From assembly GCF_900129545.1 (NCBI RefSeq), contig NZ_FQWB01000003.1, forward strand, positions 186,001 through 250,000: a stretch of DNA of 64,000 nucleotides. Direction: 5' to 3'. Positions within the stretch are counted from its first letter, which is position 1; every line of letters starts with the position of its first letter. Source of the stretch: Flavobacterium fluvii. Lineage in GTDB: Bacteria; Bacteroidota; Bacteroidia; Flavobacteriales; Flavobacteriaceae. A model generated the notes under the pieces. It was not told the origin of the DNA. It was given only the letters and a program-made list of their open reading frames with translations, and did not search any database. Shown in pieces: positions 9,130 to 18,368 of the stretch. Made by a program: the position numbers and the translations under genes.

Positions 9130-10325
9130 TAATATATGTCGCCAGTAACGTCGGTATAGACTATTTTTTTTTTCTGGCTAAAACAATTGAAACAGCCGAT
9201 TACAATGTTGAGCCTATTTATCTAATTTCTGAAGCAAAATATCGTAAACTTTCAAAATCTTCGGGACTTGAAAAAATTTGGTTAAGGACACAAATGTATT
9301 TTTTGTATCCTTTTTATTTAATCTATATTGGACTGAAAAGTAAATCTGGAAGTGTTTTTGTTGTTTCCAGTAATACTTTTTATGCTCCTTATCTAGTTCA
9401 TTTTTTTTTACGCTTTAAGGGTGTAAAAGTTATTCATATGCTTTACGACTTATTTCCAGATGCTATTGAGATTTCAGGCATTATAACTAAAGGGTCTTTC
9501 TTTTCAAGAATGATTGGAAAAATTGCAAGCAAAAATCAAGCAACTTGTGATGGCACAGTTTATCTTGGTGATTTTTTAAAAAAACATACAGAAAACCGTT
9601 GGGGAAAATCAAATATTTCAAAAGTAATAGACATTTCAACAGATTTATCTTTATATAGTACAGATTTTGAACCATTAGACTCCTCGGGTAAATTAATTAT
9701 TCACTATGGAGGACAATTAGGACATTTACATGATGCCAATTCAATAATTGAATCAATTAAATACGTATGTCAATCCGATATAAAGGATCAAATAGAGTTT
9801 AATTTTTATGTTAGCGGATCTCAAGCTCAATTTCTTGAAGAATCACTCAGAGGTTATCCTGTAACTATTATTTCTGCTGTTCCAAGTCTTAAATGGAGGG
9901 AAGATATTAAAAATTTTCATATCGGATTAGTTTCACTTTCTCCAGGAGGTGCAACTGTGTGTTTGCCAAGTAAGACTTATGGAATGATGGCTGGAGGAAT
10001 GGCAATTTTAGCCATTTGTCCTCAGTGGTCAGACTTAGCTTCTTTAGTTGTTAAATTAGATGCGGGATGGATTGTTAATAATTCAGTTTATACCTCAGAA
10101 TTGGAATTTGATGAAAGTCGAGGCGATAAAAGTTTAAACGATATAAAATCTATGGAACTTATAAAAAAAGATTTTTATGAAGTACTAAATGGAATACTGC
10201 AAAGCCGAAGTTTATTAGAACAAAAAAGGAGGAATTCATTTGATGGTGTAAGGAAAAATTATAATATTTCTAATCTTAGTGAAAAATGGGATAATTTAAT
10301 TTCAATAATTTTAAAGGCTAAATAA
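9111..10325 (+). CDS. Glycosyltransferase family 4-like (GT-B)
   Basis: GT-B glycosyltransferase of 404 residues. The N-terminal half contains a membrane-associating hydrophobic helix ([14 protein letters not shown]) and [10 protein letters not shown], as in WbuB-like family-4 enzymes. The C-terminal nucleotide-sugar half begins near [18 protein letters not shown] (about residue 195). It carries [16 protein letters not shown] (about 289), equivalent to the family E-x7-E region, though the glutamates are poorly conserved. The start codon lies inside the upstream epimerase gene, implying translational coupling. This is the last gene of the first dense block; 119 bases of AT-rich non-coding DNA follow. 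Substrate unknown. Confidence 0.75.
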   Translation: MGKKSIIIYVASNVGIDYFFFLAKTIETADYNVEPIYLISEAKYRKLSKSSGLEKIWLRTQMYFLYPFYLIYIGLKSKSGSVFVVSSNTFYAPYLVHFFLRFKGVKVIHMLYDLFPDAIEISGIITKGSFFSRMIGKIASKNQATCDGTVYLGDFLKKHTENRWGKSNISKVIDISTDLSLYSTDFEPLDSSGKLIIHYGGQLGHLHDANSIIESIKYVCQSDIKDQIEFNFYVSGSQAQFLEESLRGYPVTIISAVPSLKWREDIKNFHIGLVSLSPGGATVCLPSKTYGMMAGGMAILAICPQWSDLASLVVKLDAGWIVNNSVYTSELEFDESRGDKSLNDIKSMELIKKDFYEVLNGILQSRSLLEQKRRNSFDGVRKNYNISNLSEKWDNLISIILKAK

Positions 10326-10444
10326 ATTGCAATATTTACTTTAGAAAATATTCTTCAATATAATTAAAAAAATAAAAAAAAACATAATATTACAACTCAT
10401 CATTGCCATATCTTGATAGTATTTTTTTTTATAATCTAATTTCA

Positions 10445-11338
10445 ATGATTCAAATTACAGGAGCTTCTGGTTTTGTTGGTACTAATTTAAAAGAGTATCT
10501 AAAAGATACCTACGAAATAAATCCGATGAGTATTCGATTTATGAAAAATCAAGACATAGTTCTTGAGGGGGGGACTATTATCCATTTGGCAGGCAAGGCA
10601 CATGATTTGAAAAAAGTCTCCAATCCAGTAGATTATTATGAAGCCAACTTTGAGTTGACCAAACAGCTTTTTGATGCTTTCTTGCCATCAAAAGCTTCCA
10701 CTTTCATTTTTATGAGTACGGTAAAAGCTGTGGCGGATGAAGTGGAGGGGATATTGACCGAAGAGGTAATTCCTAATCCAAAAACACATTACGGAATTGC
10801 CAAAAGGCAAGCCGAGGAATACATTTTGAACAAGGAGATTCCAACCGGTAAAAGGGTTTATATTTTGCGTCCTTGCATAATTCACGGACCCGGAAATAAA
10901 GGAAATTTAAACTTGTTGTACCAGTTGGTTTCCAAAGGATTGCCATGGCCCTTGGGCGGTTTCCATAATCAACGCTCTTTTTTGAGTATCGAGAATCTTT
11001 GTTTTGTCATCAAGGAGTTGTTGGAAAATGAAAGTATACCATCAGGGATTTACCAAGTGGCAGATGACCAAGCTTTGTCTACCAATGAATTGATACAATT
11101 ATTGGGTGTGGGTATGACCAAAAAAAGTACGGTTTTGAAAATTGCTCCTTCTTGGGTCAAAGGATTAGCGGGACTTGGAGATTATTTGCATTTACCAATA
11201 AACTCAGAACGATTGCGAAAATTGACGGAAGATTATGTGGTAAGCAATGTCAAAGCTGTTACCGCCATTGGAAAATCATTGCCAGTATCCTCCAGAGAAG
11301 GATTGTTAAAAACATTCGCGTCATTTAAACAAAAATGA
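10445..11338 (+). CDS. NAD-dependent nucleotide-sugar reductase, WbpV-like
   Basis: Extended SDR enzyme of about 297 residues resembling WbpV-type reductases, which turn a UDP-4-keto-6-deoxy-HexNAc into UDP-QuiNAc. The ATG at 10445 gives MIQITGASGFVG, with the Rossmann motif right at the start; the frame is open further upstream but adds no family sequence. IIHLAGKAHD (about residue 45), FMSTVKAVAD (about 88) and HYGIAKRQAEE (about 116) supply the Ser and Tyr-x3-Lys. GGFHNQRSFLSIENL is the substrate-side motif. Its stop overlaps the WbpL-like gene start by 4 bases, the same order as wbpV-wbpL pairs elsewhere. The membrane dehydratase at 16285 would supply the keto-sugar. Confidence 0.72.
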   Translation: MIQITGASGFVGTNLKEYLKDTYEINPMSIRFMKNQDIVLEGGTIIHLAGKAHDLKKVSNPVDYYEANFELTKQLFDAFLPSKASTFIFMSTVKAVADEVEGILTEEVIPNPKTHYGIAKRQAEEYILNKEIPTGKRVYILRPCIIHGPGNKGNLNLLYQLVSKGLPWPLGGFHNQRSFLSIENLCFVIKELLENESIPSGIYQVADDQALSTNELIQLLGVGMTKKSTVLKIAPSWVKGLAGLGDYLHLPINSERLRKLTEDYVVSNVKAVTAIGKSLPVSSREGLLKTFASFKQK

Positions 11339-12288
11339 ATTATATTATTATAGCTCTTATTCTGTTTTTTCTTGAACTTATTTATTTCAAGATGGCAGAT
11401 CGCTACAACATCATCGACAAACCCAATCATCGTTCGTCACATTCCCAGATTACCCTTAGAGGAGGAGGAATCATTTTTCCCATTGCTGTTTTAATTGCTT
11501 TTCTCCTGGACTATGTGGGCTGGACAATAGCCTTGGCGGTCGTTTTGGTGGCCATCGTGAGTTTTATTGACGATATAAAACCTTTGTCCCAGTTGCCTCG
11601 TTTTGGTTCCCATATCATTGCCGTTTTGTTGATTGCTTATGACCTGAATTTTTTTCAGGAAGCCTTTTGGGTTTTGCCTTTGGTATTGGTTCTGTTGATT
11701 GGATGGATTAATGCCTTCAATTTTATGGACGGCATCAATGGTATTACGGTGTTGTATGCATTTGTTGCCATTGTAAGTTTTTCTTTTTTAGAAATCAACA
11801 AAGAGAGTTTACCGCTGTTAATCACTATGGGATTGTCCTGTTGTGCTTTTGGTTTTTTTAATGTCAGAAAAAAAGCCAAAACATTCGCTGGTGATGTTGG
11901 GAGCATAAGCATGGCGGTATTTTTGGGGTATTTTTTGGTTAAAACTATTGCAGAAACAGGGCAAGTGGGTTATATTCTTTTCTTTTCTATTTATGGTATT
12001 GATGCCATTATCACCATCATCATCAGAATCAAAAAAAAGGAAAATATATTCGAACCCCACCGTTCCCATTTGTACCAATACTTGGCCAATGAATGGGGGC
12101 ATTCCCATATTGCAATATCGGTTATTTATGCGGCATTGCAATTGCTGGTGAACGGGATTGTTGTTTGTTTAGACCAACAAGGGCAATTGTCGATTTCTAA
12201 TTCCTTGGTCATTTTATTTGTGTTGACTTTTGTATATTTGGCGATTCGGGCCTTCGTGGTTCGGAAAATATCGATAAAAAGTACCTAG
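11335..12288 (+). CDS. Initiating sugar-1-phosphate transferase, WbpL/WecA family (MraY-like)
   Basis: Polytopic membrane protein of 317 residues that transfers a HexNAc-1-phosphate from its UDP-sugar to undecaprenyl phosphate, the first step of lipid-linked polysaccharide assembly. Family motifs are present in order: DRYNIIDKPNHRSSH (about residue 19), FIDDIKPL (about 76, the DD site), NAFNFMDGINGI (about 123), FAGDVGSIS (about 184) and the cytoplasmic basic loop EPHRSHLYQYLAN (about 239, HxSH-like). About 9-10 membrane segments are visible. The preceding WbpV-like gene overlaps it by 4 bases, which points to QuiNAc or FucNAc as first sugar (inference). It is the only initiating enzyme recognised in the window. 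Confidence 0.88.
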   Translation: MNYIIIALILFFLELIYFKMADRYNIIDKPNHRSSHSQITLRGGGIIFPIAVLIAFLLDYVGWTIALAVVLVAIVSFIDDIKPLSQLPRFGSHIIAVLLIAYDLNFFQEAFWVLPLVLVLLIGWINAFNFMDGINGITVLYAFVAIVSFSFLEINKESLPLLITMGLSCCAFGFFNVRKKAKTFAGDVGSISMAVFLGYFLVKTIAETGQVGYILFFSIYGIDAIITIIIRIKKKENIFEPHRSHLYQYLANEWGHSHIAISVIYAALQLLVNGIVVCLDQQGQLSISNSLVILFVLTFVYLAIRAFVVRKISIKST

Positions 12289-12332
12289 AGTTTTGAGAGT
12301 TCCATTCCGTGGCATTTCATAAAGGTTTGTTT

Positions 12333-13478
12333 ATGAATGATAAAAAAATATGGCTTTCTTCTCCCCATTTGGAAGGAAACGAACAAAAATACGTTCAAGA
12401 AGCTTTTGATACCAATTGGATTTCTTCTGAAGGTTCCAATCTTGTGGGATTGGAAAATGATTTGCAAAACTATCTTGGACAAAACTGTTTTGTAGGTGCT
12501 TTAAGTTCCGGCACGGCGGCCATTCATTTAGGACTCATTTTGTTGGGAGTAAAAGCAGGAGATGAGGTTATTTGCCAAAGCATGACGTTTTCGGCATCGG
12601 CCAATCCAATTTTGTATCTTGGAGCCACTCCAGTTTTTATAGACAGTGAACTTGATACCTGGAACCTTTGTCCAAAAGCACTCGAAGAAGCTGTTTTAGA
12701 CCGAATGGCAAAAGGGCGAAAACCAAAAGTAATTATTGCGGTGCATCTATATGGCGTTCCGTATAAAATAGAAGAGATAAGGGAGATTGCCGATAAATAT
12801 GAAATTCCAATTCTGGAAGACAGCGCCGAAGCCATTGGAAGCCACTACAAAGGACAACAATGCGGCACTTTTGGTGATATTGGGATTTTGTCTTTTAACG
12901 GAAATAAAGTCATTACCACTTCTGGTGGAGGAGTGATTATCACTAAAAACAAAGAACTAAAAGACAAGGCTTTATTTTTGGCCACCCAATCACGCGACGA
13001 AGCGCCCCATTACCAGCACAGTGAAATAGGATACAATTACCGTATGAGTAATGTTTGTGCAGGAATAGGTCGTGGACAAATGGAGGTTTTGGAACCTCAT
13101 GTTACCTTGCGCAGGAAGATGCACGATTTTTATGTCGATTTGTTTAAGGAAGTACCTGGGATTACTGTTTTTAAAACGACAAACGAAGATTGTTTTTCTA
13201 ATTATTGGTTGAGTTGTATTATGGTGGAACCACAATTGACCAATGGAATTGACAGGGAAACGGTTCGTCTGGCTTTGGAAGGCGAAAACATAGAAAGTCG
13301 CCCACTGTGGAAGCCTATGCATTTGCAACCTATTTTCGAAAAATATCCCTATTATGGAAATAAAGTGTCTGAAACCTTGTTTGAAAAAGGATTGTGTTTG
13401 CCTTCAAGTTCCAATTTGACTGATGAAGATAGGGCAAGAATCAGTGAGGTAATTATTAGATTGTTTCAGCATAAATAA
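12333..13478 (+). CDS. DegT/DnrJ/EryC1-family sugar aminotransferase
   Basis: PLP-dependent enzyme that aminates a 4-keto (or 3-keto) nucleotide sugar. The ATG at 12333 gives MNDKKIWLSSPHLEGNE; a GTG at 12309 is less likely. Motifs are NWISSEGSNLVGLE (about residue 29), GALSSGTAAIHLGL (about 55), EDSAEAIGSHYKG (about 158) and FNGNKVITTSGGG (about 187), where the lysine binds PLP. ESRPLWKPMHLQP is the usual substrate loop, and length (381) is typical. The PglE/perosamine-synthase-like N-terminus suggests C4 amination. It stands 44 bases after the initiating transferase and 51 before rmlC. Whether it serves a bacillosamine/legionaminic or a Fuc/Qui4N pathway cannot be decided. Confidence 0.85.
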   Translation: MNDKKIWLSSPHLEGNEQKYVQEAFDTNWISSEGSNLVGLENDLQNYLGQNCFVGALSSGTAAIHLGLILLGVKAGDEVICQSMTFSASANPILYLGATPVFIDSELDTWNLCPKALEEAVLDRMAKGRKPKVIIAVHLYGVPYKIEEIREIADKYEIPILEDSAEAIGSHYKGQQCGTFGDIGILSFNGNKVITTSGGGVIITKNKELKDKALFLATQSRDEAPHYQHSEIGYNYRMSNVCAGIGRGQMEVLEPHVTLRRKMHDFYVDLFKEVPGITVFKTTNEDCFSNYWLSCIMVEPQLTNGIDRETVRLALEGENIESRPLWKPMHLQPIFEKYPYYGNKVSETLFEKGLCLPSSSNLTDEDRARISEVIIRLFQHK

Positions 13479-13529
13479 AAGATTTATAAATAAAATTTAA
13501 GTAAAATTGCATCAATATTTCAAAACAAA

Positions 13530-14078
13530 ATGAACATAGAACAAACACCAATAAAAGATTTAGTTGTCATCAATCCTGTCGTTTTTGAAGACTCAAGAGG
13601 TTATTTTTTCGAGGCCTACAATCAAGCCAAGTTTGAACAAAACGGGATTACTTACCAGTTTATTCAAGACAATCAATCCTTTTCTAAAAGAGGCGTGATT
13701 CGAGGGTTGCATTTGCAGGACAAACCTTTTGCACAGGCAAAATTGGTTCGAGTGTTGCAGGGAGAAATTCTTGACGTGGCCGTGGATTTGCGCAAAAACT
13801 CGCCTACTTACGGGCAGTATGTGAGTGTGGTGTTGAGTGCGGAAAATAAAAAACAATTGATGGTTCCTTATGGTTTTGCACATGGTTTTTCAGTTTTGAG
13901 CGAAACAGCCTCCGTTTTGTATAAAGTGGATCAGGTGTATCATAAAGACAGTGAAAGAGGAATTCGTTATGATGATCCTGCATTGGCAATTGATTGGCAA
14001 TTGCTTCCTGAAGAAATAATTGTTTCCGACAAGGATCTTGTTTTACCCGATTTTGCCAATTGTAATTCCGAATTTTAA
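13530..14078 (+). CDS. rmlC: dTDP-4-dehydrorhamnose 3,5-epimerase
   Basis: Third enzyme of dTDP-L-rhamnose synthesis, inverting C3 and C5 of the 4-keto sugar. The 182-residue cupin has the conserved N-terminal FEDSRGYFFEAYN (about residues 19-31), RGVIRGLHLQD (about 51-61) with the catalytic His, and VLQGEILDVAVDLRKNSPTYG (about 71), VPYGFAHGF (about 112) with the second His, and YKVDQVY with the active-site Tyr. Everything expected of RmlC is present, and length is standard. The stop overlaps rmlD by one base. Confidence 0.95.
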   Translation: MNIEQTPIKDLVVINPVVFEDSRGYFFEAYNQAKFEQNGITYQFIQDNQSFSKRGVIRGLHLQDKPFAQAKLVRVLQGEILDVAVDLRKNSPTYGQYVSVVLSAENKKQLMVPYGFAHGFSVLSETASVLYKVDQVYHKDSERGIRYDDPALAIDWQLLPEEIIVSDKDLVLPDFANCNSEF

Positions 14079-14944
14079 TGAAAAAAATACTGGTAACCGG
14101 AGCCAATGGACAATTGGGCTCAGAAATAAAAGTACTGGCAGGCAATTATCCTGATTTCGATTTTGTTTTTACAGACATTGCCGATTTTCCATTGGATAAA
14201 ACCGAGGAAATAATTGCCAATTTCAAACTCATTCAACCCGATGTAGTTATTAATTGTGCTGCTTACACCGCCGTGGACAAGGCGGAGCAGGACCAAGTGA
14301 CGGCAGATGCCATCAATCATTTGGCTATTGGTACTCTTGCCTCGTTGTGTAAGGAGTTTGGAGCGAAGTTAGTTCATGTTTCCACCGATTATGTTTTTGA
14401 TGGCAGCTCACCGGTAGCTTACAAAGAAACCGATGTGCCCAATCCTAAAAGTGTTTACGGAGTTACGAAATTGGCAGGCGAAATAGCCTGTTCCCAAAAT
14501 TGTCCCGAAAGCATCATCATTAGGACGGCTTGGGTTTACTCTGAATTTGGGAACAATTTTGTCAAAACGATGCTTCGTTTAATGACGGAAAGAGACAGTT
14601 TAGGCGTGGTGAATGACCAGATTGGTTCGCCTACTTATGCAGCCGATTTGGCACAGGTAATCTTGACCATTTTGAACGGTGATAAATGGGAGCCTGGAAT
14701 ATATCATTATTCCAATGAAGGCGAGATTAGTTGGTTTGATTTTGCATCAGACATTAAAGCCATTGCGCAAAAAACTTGTGAAATAAATGGAATACCGGCT
14801 TCGAGTTATCCAACACCTGCCGAAAGGCCCGCTTTTTCCTTGCTGGATAAATCCAAAATTAAAGCGGTTTACGGTATAGAAGCCTTTGATTATAAAGTGA
14901 GCCTCAAAATCATGATGGCTAGATTGGAAAAACAAAGTAATTAA
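14078..14944 (+). CDS. rmlD: dTDP-4-dehydrorhamnose reductase
   Basis: Final enzyme of dTDP-L-rhamnose synthesis, reducing the 4-keto group with NAD(P)H. The 288-residue SDR protein starts ILVTGANGQLGSEI and has VVINCAAYTAVDKAEQ (about residue 55), HVSTDYVFDG (about 101), YGVTKLAGE (about 126, Tyr-x3-Lys) and IIRTAWVYSEFGNNFVKTM (about 147), all diagnostic of RmlD. The first base of its ATG is the last base of the rmlC stop. A palindrome-rich gap of 129 bases precedes rmlA. Confidence 0.95.
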   Translation: MKKILVTGANGQLGSEIKVLAGNYPDFDFVFTDIADFPLDKTEEIIANFKLIQPDVVINCAAYTAVDKAEQDQVTADAINHLAIGTLASLCKEFGAKLVHVSTDYVFDGSSPVAYKETDVPNPKSVYGVTKLAGEIACSQNCPESIIIRTAWVYSEFGNNFVKTMLRLMTERDSLGVVNDQIGSPTYAADLAQVILTILNGDKWEPGIYHYSNEGEISWFDFASDIKAIAQKTCEINGIPASSYPTPAERPAFSLLDKSKIKAVYGIEAFDYKVSLKIMMARLEKQSN

Positions 14945-14948
14945 TATG

Positions 14949-15050
14949 GGTTAATTGTTTAATCGATTAACTGTTTTATCGAGGGGAACATTTCTATTTA
15001 AGGCAAACGATTGATGTTTTTTAACCGATTAAACAGTTAACCAATTAACC
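14949..15050. repeat. TTAA-rich imperfect palindrome between rmlD and rmlA
   Basis: The left part reads GGTTAATTGTTTAATCGATT and the right part TTAACCGATTAAACAGTTAA followed by CCAATTAACC. The two sides are imperfect inverted copies built from TTAATCGATTAA-like units. A similar unit (GTTTAATCGATTAACC) recurs at about 20354-20370. It is probably a dispersed intergenic repeat with possible hairpin structure in the rmlDA transcript. Confidence 0.6.
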
Positions 15051-15073
15051 GACAATTTTTAAAACAAAATACT

Positions 15074-15934
15074 ATGAAAGGAATAATATTAGCCGGTGGA
15101 TCCGGTACCCGATTGCATCCATTGACGTTGGCCATGAGCAAACAAATGATGCCTGTTTATGACAAACCCATGATTTATTATCCATTGTCCACTTTGATGA
15201 CGGCAGGAATCAACGAAATTTTGATCATTTCGACCCCGCACGATTTGCCTAATTTTAAAAAGCTGTTGGGAGATGGTTCAATCATTGGTTGTAAGTTCAG
15301 TTATGCGGAACAAGCTGTTCCGAATGGGTTGGCACAAGCTTTCGTGATTGGGGAAGAATTCATTGGCAACGACAGTGTGGCCTTGGTTTTGGGAGACAAT
15401 ATCTTTTTTGGATCTAATATGGACGAGTTGTTGCAGTCGAACACCCAACCCGAAGGGGGAGTTGTTTTTGCTTACCACGTTTCGGATCCAGAGCGTTATG
15501 GCGTGGTTGAATTCGACAAAGATTTGAAAGCATTGTCCATTGAGGAAAAACCATTGGAGCCGAAGTCTCATTATGCTGTTCCTGGATTGTATTTTTATGA
15601 CAATTCGGTAGTGGAAATTGCCAAAAATATCAAGCCCAGTCCTCGCGGAGAGTATGAAATTACCGACGTGAATAAAGTGTATCTTGAAAAAGGAGCTTTA
15701 AAAGTGGGGATTTTAAACAGGGGTACAGCCTGGTTGGATACGGGGACATTTAACAGCTTGATGCAAGCAGGGCAATTTGTCCAGGTTTTGGAAGAGCGTC
15801 AAGGATTAAAAGTGGGCTGTATTGAAGAAATTGCTTGGAGACAAGGTTTTATCAACAGTGAACAACTAAGGGCCATAGCGGAACCTTTGTTAAAATCGGG
15901 TTATGGGGATTATCTACTCCAATTGTTAAAATAA
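15074..15934 (+). CDS. rmlA: Glucose-1-phosphate thymidylyltransferase
   Basis: First enzyme of dTDP-rhamnose synthesis, forming dTDP-glucose from dTTP and glucose-1-phosphate. The 286-residue protein begins [18 protein letters not shown], the nucleotidyltransferase signature. It has [20 protein letters not shown] (about residues 20-39), VLGDNIFFG (about 107-115), [20 protein letters not shown] and TAWLDTGTF (about 217). Length matches RmlA of the short type. It is followed by a strong terminator at 15946, so the rml operon ends here. rmlB, the dTDP-glucose 4,6-dehydratase needed for the pathway, is not in the window. Confidence 0.95.
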   Translation: MKGIILAGGSGTRLHPLTLAMSKQMMPVYDKPMIYYPLSTLMTAGINEILIISTPHDLPNFKKLLGDGSIIGCKFSYAEQAVPNGLAQAFVIGEEFIGNDSVALVLGDNIFFGSNMDELLQSNTQPEGGVVFAYHVSDPERYGVVEFDKDLKALSIEEKPLEPKSHYAVPGLYFYDNSVVEIAKNIKPSPRGEYEITDVNKVYLEKGALKVGILNRGTAWLDTGTFNSLMQAGQFVQVLEERQGLKVGCIEEIAWRQGFINSEQLRAIAEPLLKSGYGDYLLQLLK

Positions 15935-15945
15935 AATAAAATTAG

Positions 15946-15980
15946 AATCCCGGTTTGTTCCGGGATTTTTTTGTTTTTTT
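15946..15980 (+). terminator. Rho-independent terminator after rmlA
   Basis: Perfect 8-base stem AATCCCGG/CCGGGATT with loop TTTGTT, followed by TTTTTGTTTTTTT. It lies 11 bases after the rmlA stop, so it closes the rml operon. Confidence 0.9.
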
Positions 15981-16213
15981 AAGTAAGTTAGTCCGTTTAT
16001 ATAGTTGATTTTGTTCTCACGGATTTAGGTAAACATAGTGTAAATCTTGATGTTGACCTTAGGAATTCGATTATTGTTTTATTCCTGCGAATCGAAAATT
16101 TTGAAATTCATGCAGTTGGCAATTAAGTTCGATTTGTTAGGATTATTAATATGCTTTTTATCGATAAAAACGAAATGTTTTGTAGGAAAGTGTTTTTCTA
16201 AACGATTAATTTG

Positions 16214-16221
16214 TACTTTTG
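16214..16221 (+). promoter_or_regulatory. Possible Bacteroidota -7 promoter element
   Basis: TACTTTTG matches the TAnnTTTG -7 consensus and lies 63 bases before the dehydratase start, downstream of the rmlA terminator. No convincing -33 TTTG is seen at the right distance. The surrounding 15981-16284 holds no gene I would defend; an 87-codon open frame across it has no recognisable features. Confidence 0.4.
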
Positions 16222-16284
16222 TCTACTTGAAAAATTGTATGTTTTTTAGTAAGGAATTCTTTATTAAGTTTATAAGGGTTAACT

Positions 16285-18222
16285 ATGAAAAGTTCAAAAT
16301 ATTTCTCTAGAGACAACTTAAGAATTAACATTCACAACTTAAGCTATTTGCCTAGGTGGATTATTGTTTTGATAGACATATCTGTACTGGTGGTGTCATT
16401 CTTCTTGACTCGTTTGATTTTTAAAGGAACGGGTCTGAATTATGTTATTACCAATCATTTTCTGGTTTTTATTGGTCTTTTTTTTGGAATAAACATATTT
16501 TTCTTTTGGTTATTCAGAACCTATTCAGGAATTATCAGACACTCTTCTTATATTGATGCCGTCAAGATTTTGTTTTCACAAACGTCTGTCTTGGTTTTCT
16601 TTCTGTTTTTTAATTTTTTGTTTGAGTTGCTTTTCAAACAAAAGGCATTTCTTAATACGGCACTTTTTATCAATATAGTGCTCTCTTTTTGTGGGTTATT
16701 TTTGTATAGGGTAGTTGTTAAACAGACGTTTGAACTTTATTTTATTGAAAAGAGCGACCATAAGTTGATTAAGGCCATTATATATGGTACGGATGCCAAC
16801 GCCATTTCAGTTGCCAATGCCTTAAAGTTCGAATCTCCATCCCGTTTCAAAATTGTTGCCTTCGTGGACAAGAATAATCAAAATGCTTCCAAACGAATGT
16901 TGGATTTACCCATCTTGGTTCAAAGAAAAAAACTGCCGGCATTGATGCGTTCCGTAGGGGCAGAAGGATTGGTTATTGCAGACAAAAGCTTGTCCAAAGA
17001 AGAGAAATTGATTATTATTGACCAATGTCTGGAATATAATTACAGGGTATATACTATCCCTTCAGTTTCGGATTGGGAAAACCAGAAGGAAATATCCCAA
17101 AAAGTAAAAAACATTCAAATCGAGGACTTGCTCGAAAGAGAGCCTATCGTATTGGACGGTGTATCCATCTCAAGACAATTAATGGGTAAAACCATTTTAA
17201 TAACGGGAGCAGCCGGATCCATAGGAAGCGAAATTGTGCGACAAGTATTGACCTTCAGTCCCAAAAAGGTAATTATATTGGATCAGGCTGAAACACCATT
17301 GCACAATATTGGTCTAGAGGTAGAGGAGATAAAAGGGGATACAGTTATACATTCGGTTATTGTCGATATAAGAAGCAGAACCGCTTTGGAAAAAGTTTTT
17401 AAGCAATATAGGCCTCAAATGGTTTATCATGCAGCTGCCTACAAGCATGTGCCATTGATGGAAAAGAATCCTTCCCAAGCTATTTTGACGAATGTAAACG
17501 GAACTAAAAATCTGGCTGATTTGGCCTGTGAATACAGAGTCAATAAGTTTGTGATGATTTCCACGGACAAAGCAGTGAATCCAAGCAATGTCATGGGAGC
17601 CAGTAAAAGAATAGCCGAAAAGTACGTACAATCGTTATACCTGAAATGCAAAGAAAAGAACGGTTTACATACCACCAAATTTATCACGACCCGTTTTGGC
17701 AATGTATTGGGGTCCAATGGTTCCGTTGTGCCTTTATTTACCAAACAGATTGCTGAAGGCGGACCTGTTACCATCACGCATCCAGACATTATCCGATATT
17801 TCATGACCATTCCAGAAGCCTGTCAATTAGTTTTGGAAGCAGGTTCGATGGGAAATGGTGGAGAGATTTATATTTTTGATATGGGAAAACCAGTCAAGAT
17901 TATTGATTTGGCCAAAAAAATGATCAAGTTGGCGGGGTTTAGTCCAGACAGGGATATCAAGATAAAAGTCGTGGGTTTGCGACCTGGGGAAAAATTATAC
18001 GAAGAATTACTCAATGATACTTCGAAAACCTTGCCTACCTACCACGAAAAAATCATGATTGCAGAGGAATTGCAGTTGGAGTATGAAGATTTACATCTTG
18101 ATATTCAAGAGTTGATAGGTATTGCCAGCTTCTTTGACAACGATGATATCGTGGCCAAAATGAAAAAAATAGTGCCTGAGTTTATCAGTATGAATTCCAC
18201 TTTTGCCACGTTGGACAAATAG
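16285..18222 (+). CDS. Membrane UDP-HexNAc 4,6-dehydratase, WbpM/PglF/CapD family
   Basis: Nucleotide-diphosphate-sugar dehydratase of 645 residues. It has four N-terminal membrane segments (about residues 20-150), a linking nucleotide-binding-like domain (about 160-290, YGTDANAISVANAL), and a C-terminal SDR domain. That domain starts at ILITGAAGSIGSEIVRQ (about 307). VYHAAAYKHVPLMEKNP (about 380) and MISTDKAVNPSNVMGASKR (about 420) are diagnostic; the usual YxxxK tyrosine is Met in this family, as here. It converts UDP-GlcNAc to the 4-keto-6-deoxy sugar used for QuiNAc, FucNAc, bacillosamine or legionaminic acid. It is monocistronic in appearance, with a hairpin after it at 18269. Substrate partners at 10445-13478 fit. 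Confidence 0.9.
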   Translation: MKSSKYFSRDNLRINIHNLSYLPRWIIVLIDISVLVVSFFLTRLIFKGTGLNYVITNHFLVFIGLFFGINIFFFWLFRTYSGIIRHSSYIDAVKILFSQTSVLVFFLFFNFLFELLFKQKAFLNTALFINIVLSFCGLFLYRVVVKQTFELYFIEKSDHKLIKAIIYGTDANAISVANALKFESPSRFKIVAFVDKNNQNASKRMLDLPILVQRKKLPALMRSVGAEGLVIADKSLSKEEKLIIIDQCLEYNYRVYTIPSVSDWENQKEISQKVKNIQIEDLLEREPIVLDGVSISRQLMGKTILITGAAGSIGSEIVRQVLTFSPKKVIILDQAETPLHNIGLEVEEIKGDTVIHSVIVDIRSRTALEKVFKQYRPQMVYHAAAYKHVPLMEKNPSQAILTNVNGTKNLADLACEYRVNKFVMISTDKAVNPSNVMGASKRIAEKYVQSLYLKCKEKNGLHTTKFITTRFGNVLGSNGSVVPLFTKQIAEGGPVTITHPDIIRYFMTIPEACQLVLEAGSMGNGGEIYIFDMGKPVKIIDLAKKMIKLAGFSPDRDIKIKVVGLRPGEKLYEELLNDTSKTLPTYHEKIMIAEELQLEYEDLHLDIQELIGIASFFDNDDIVAKMKKIVPEFISMNSTFATLDK

Positions 18223-18268
18223 TTGCAACACTTGTGGTTTTTAGCATAATACCCTTTTTAAAGAAATA

Positions 18269-18302
18269 AAAAGTTTACAAGAAATGTTTTTTGTAAACTT
18301 TT
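18269..18302. terminator. Terminator-like hairpin between convergent genes
   Basis: A perfect 12-base inverted repeat, AAAAGTTTACAA and TTGTAAACTTTT, is separated by a 10-base loop. Runs of A on the left and T on the right would let it end transcripts from either side. It lies between the plus-strand dehydratase gene and the minus-strand phosphatase gene. Confidence 0.75.
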
Positions 18303-18368
18303 GTGTTTAGGACATTGTCATAAAGCCAAGTTTGAATAAGAAAAAGGACTGGAACACAAATAACAATA

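Noticed and set aside
16047..16310. 87-codon open frame between rmlA and the dehydratase gene
   Set aside because: It overlaps the dehydratase start, has a composition like translated AT-rich non-coding DNA (many Phe, Lys, Leu, Cys), and shows no motif; the region more likely holds the promoter.
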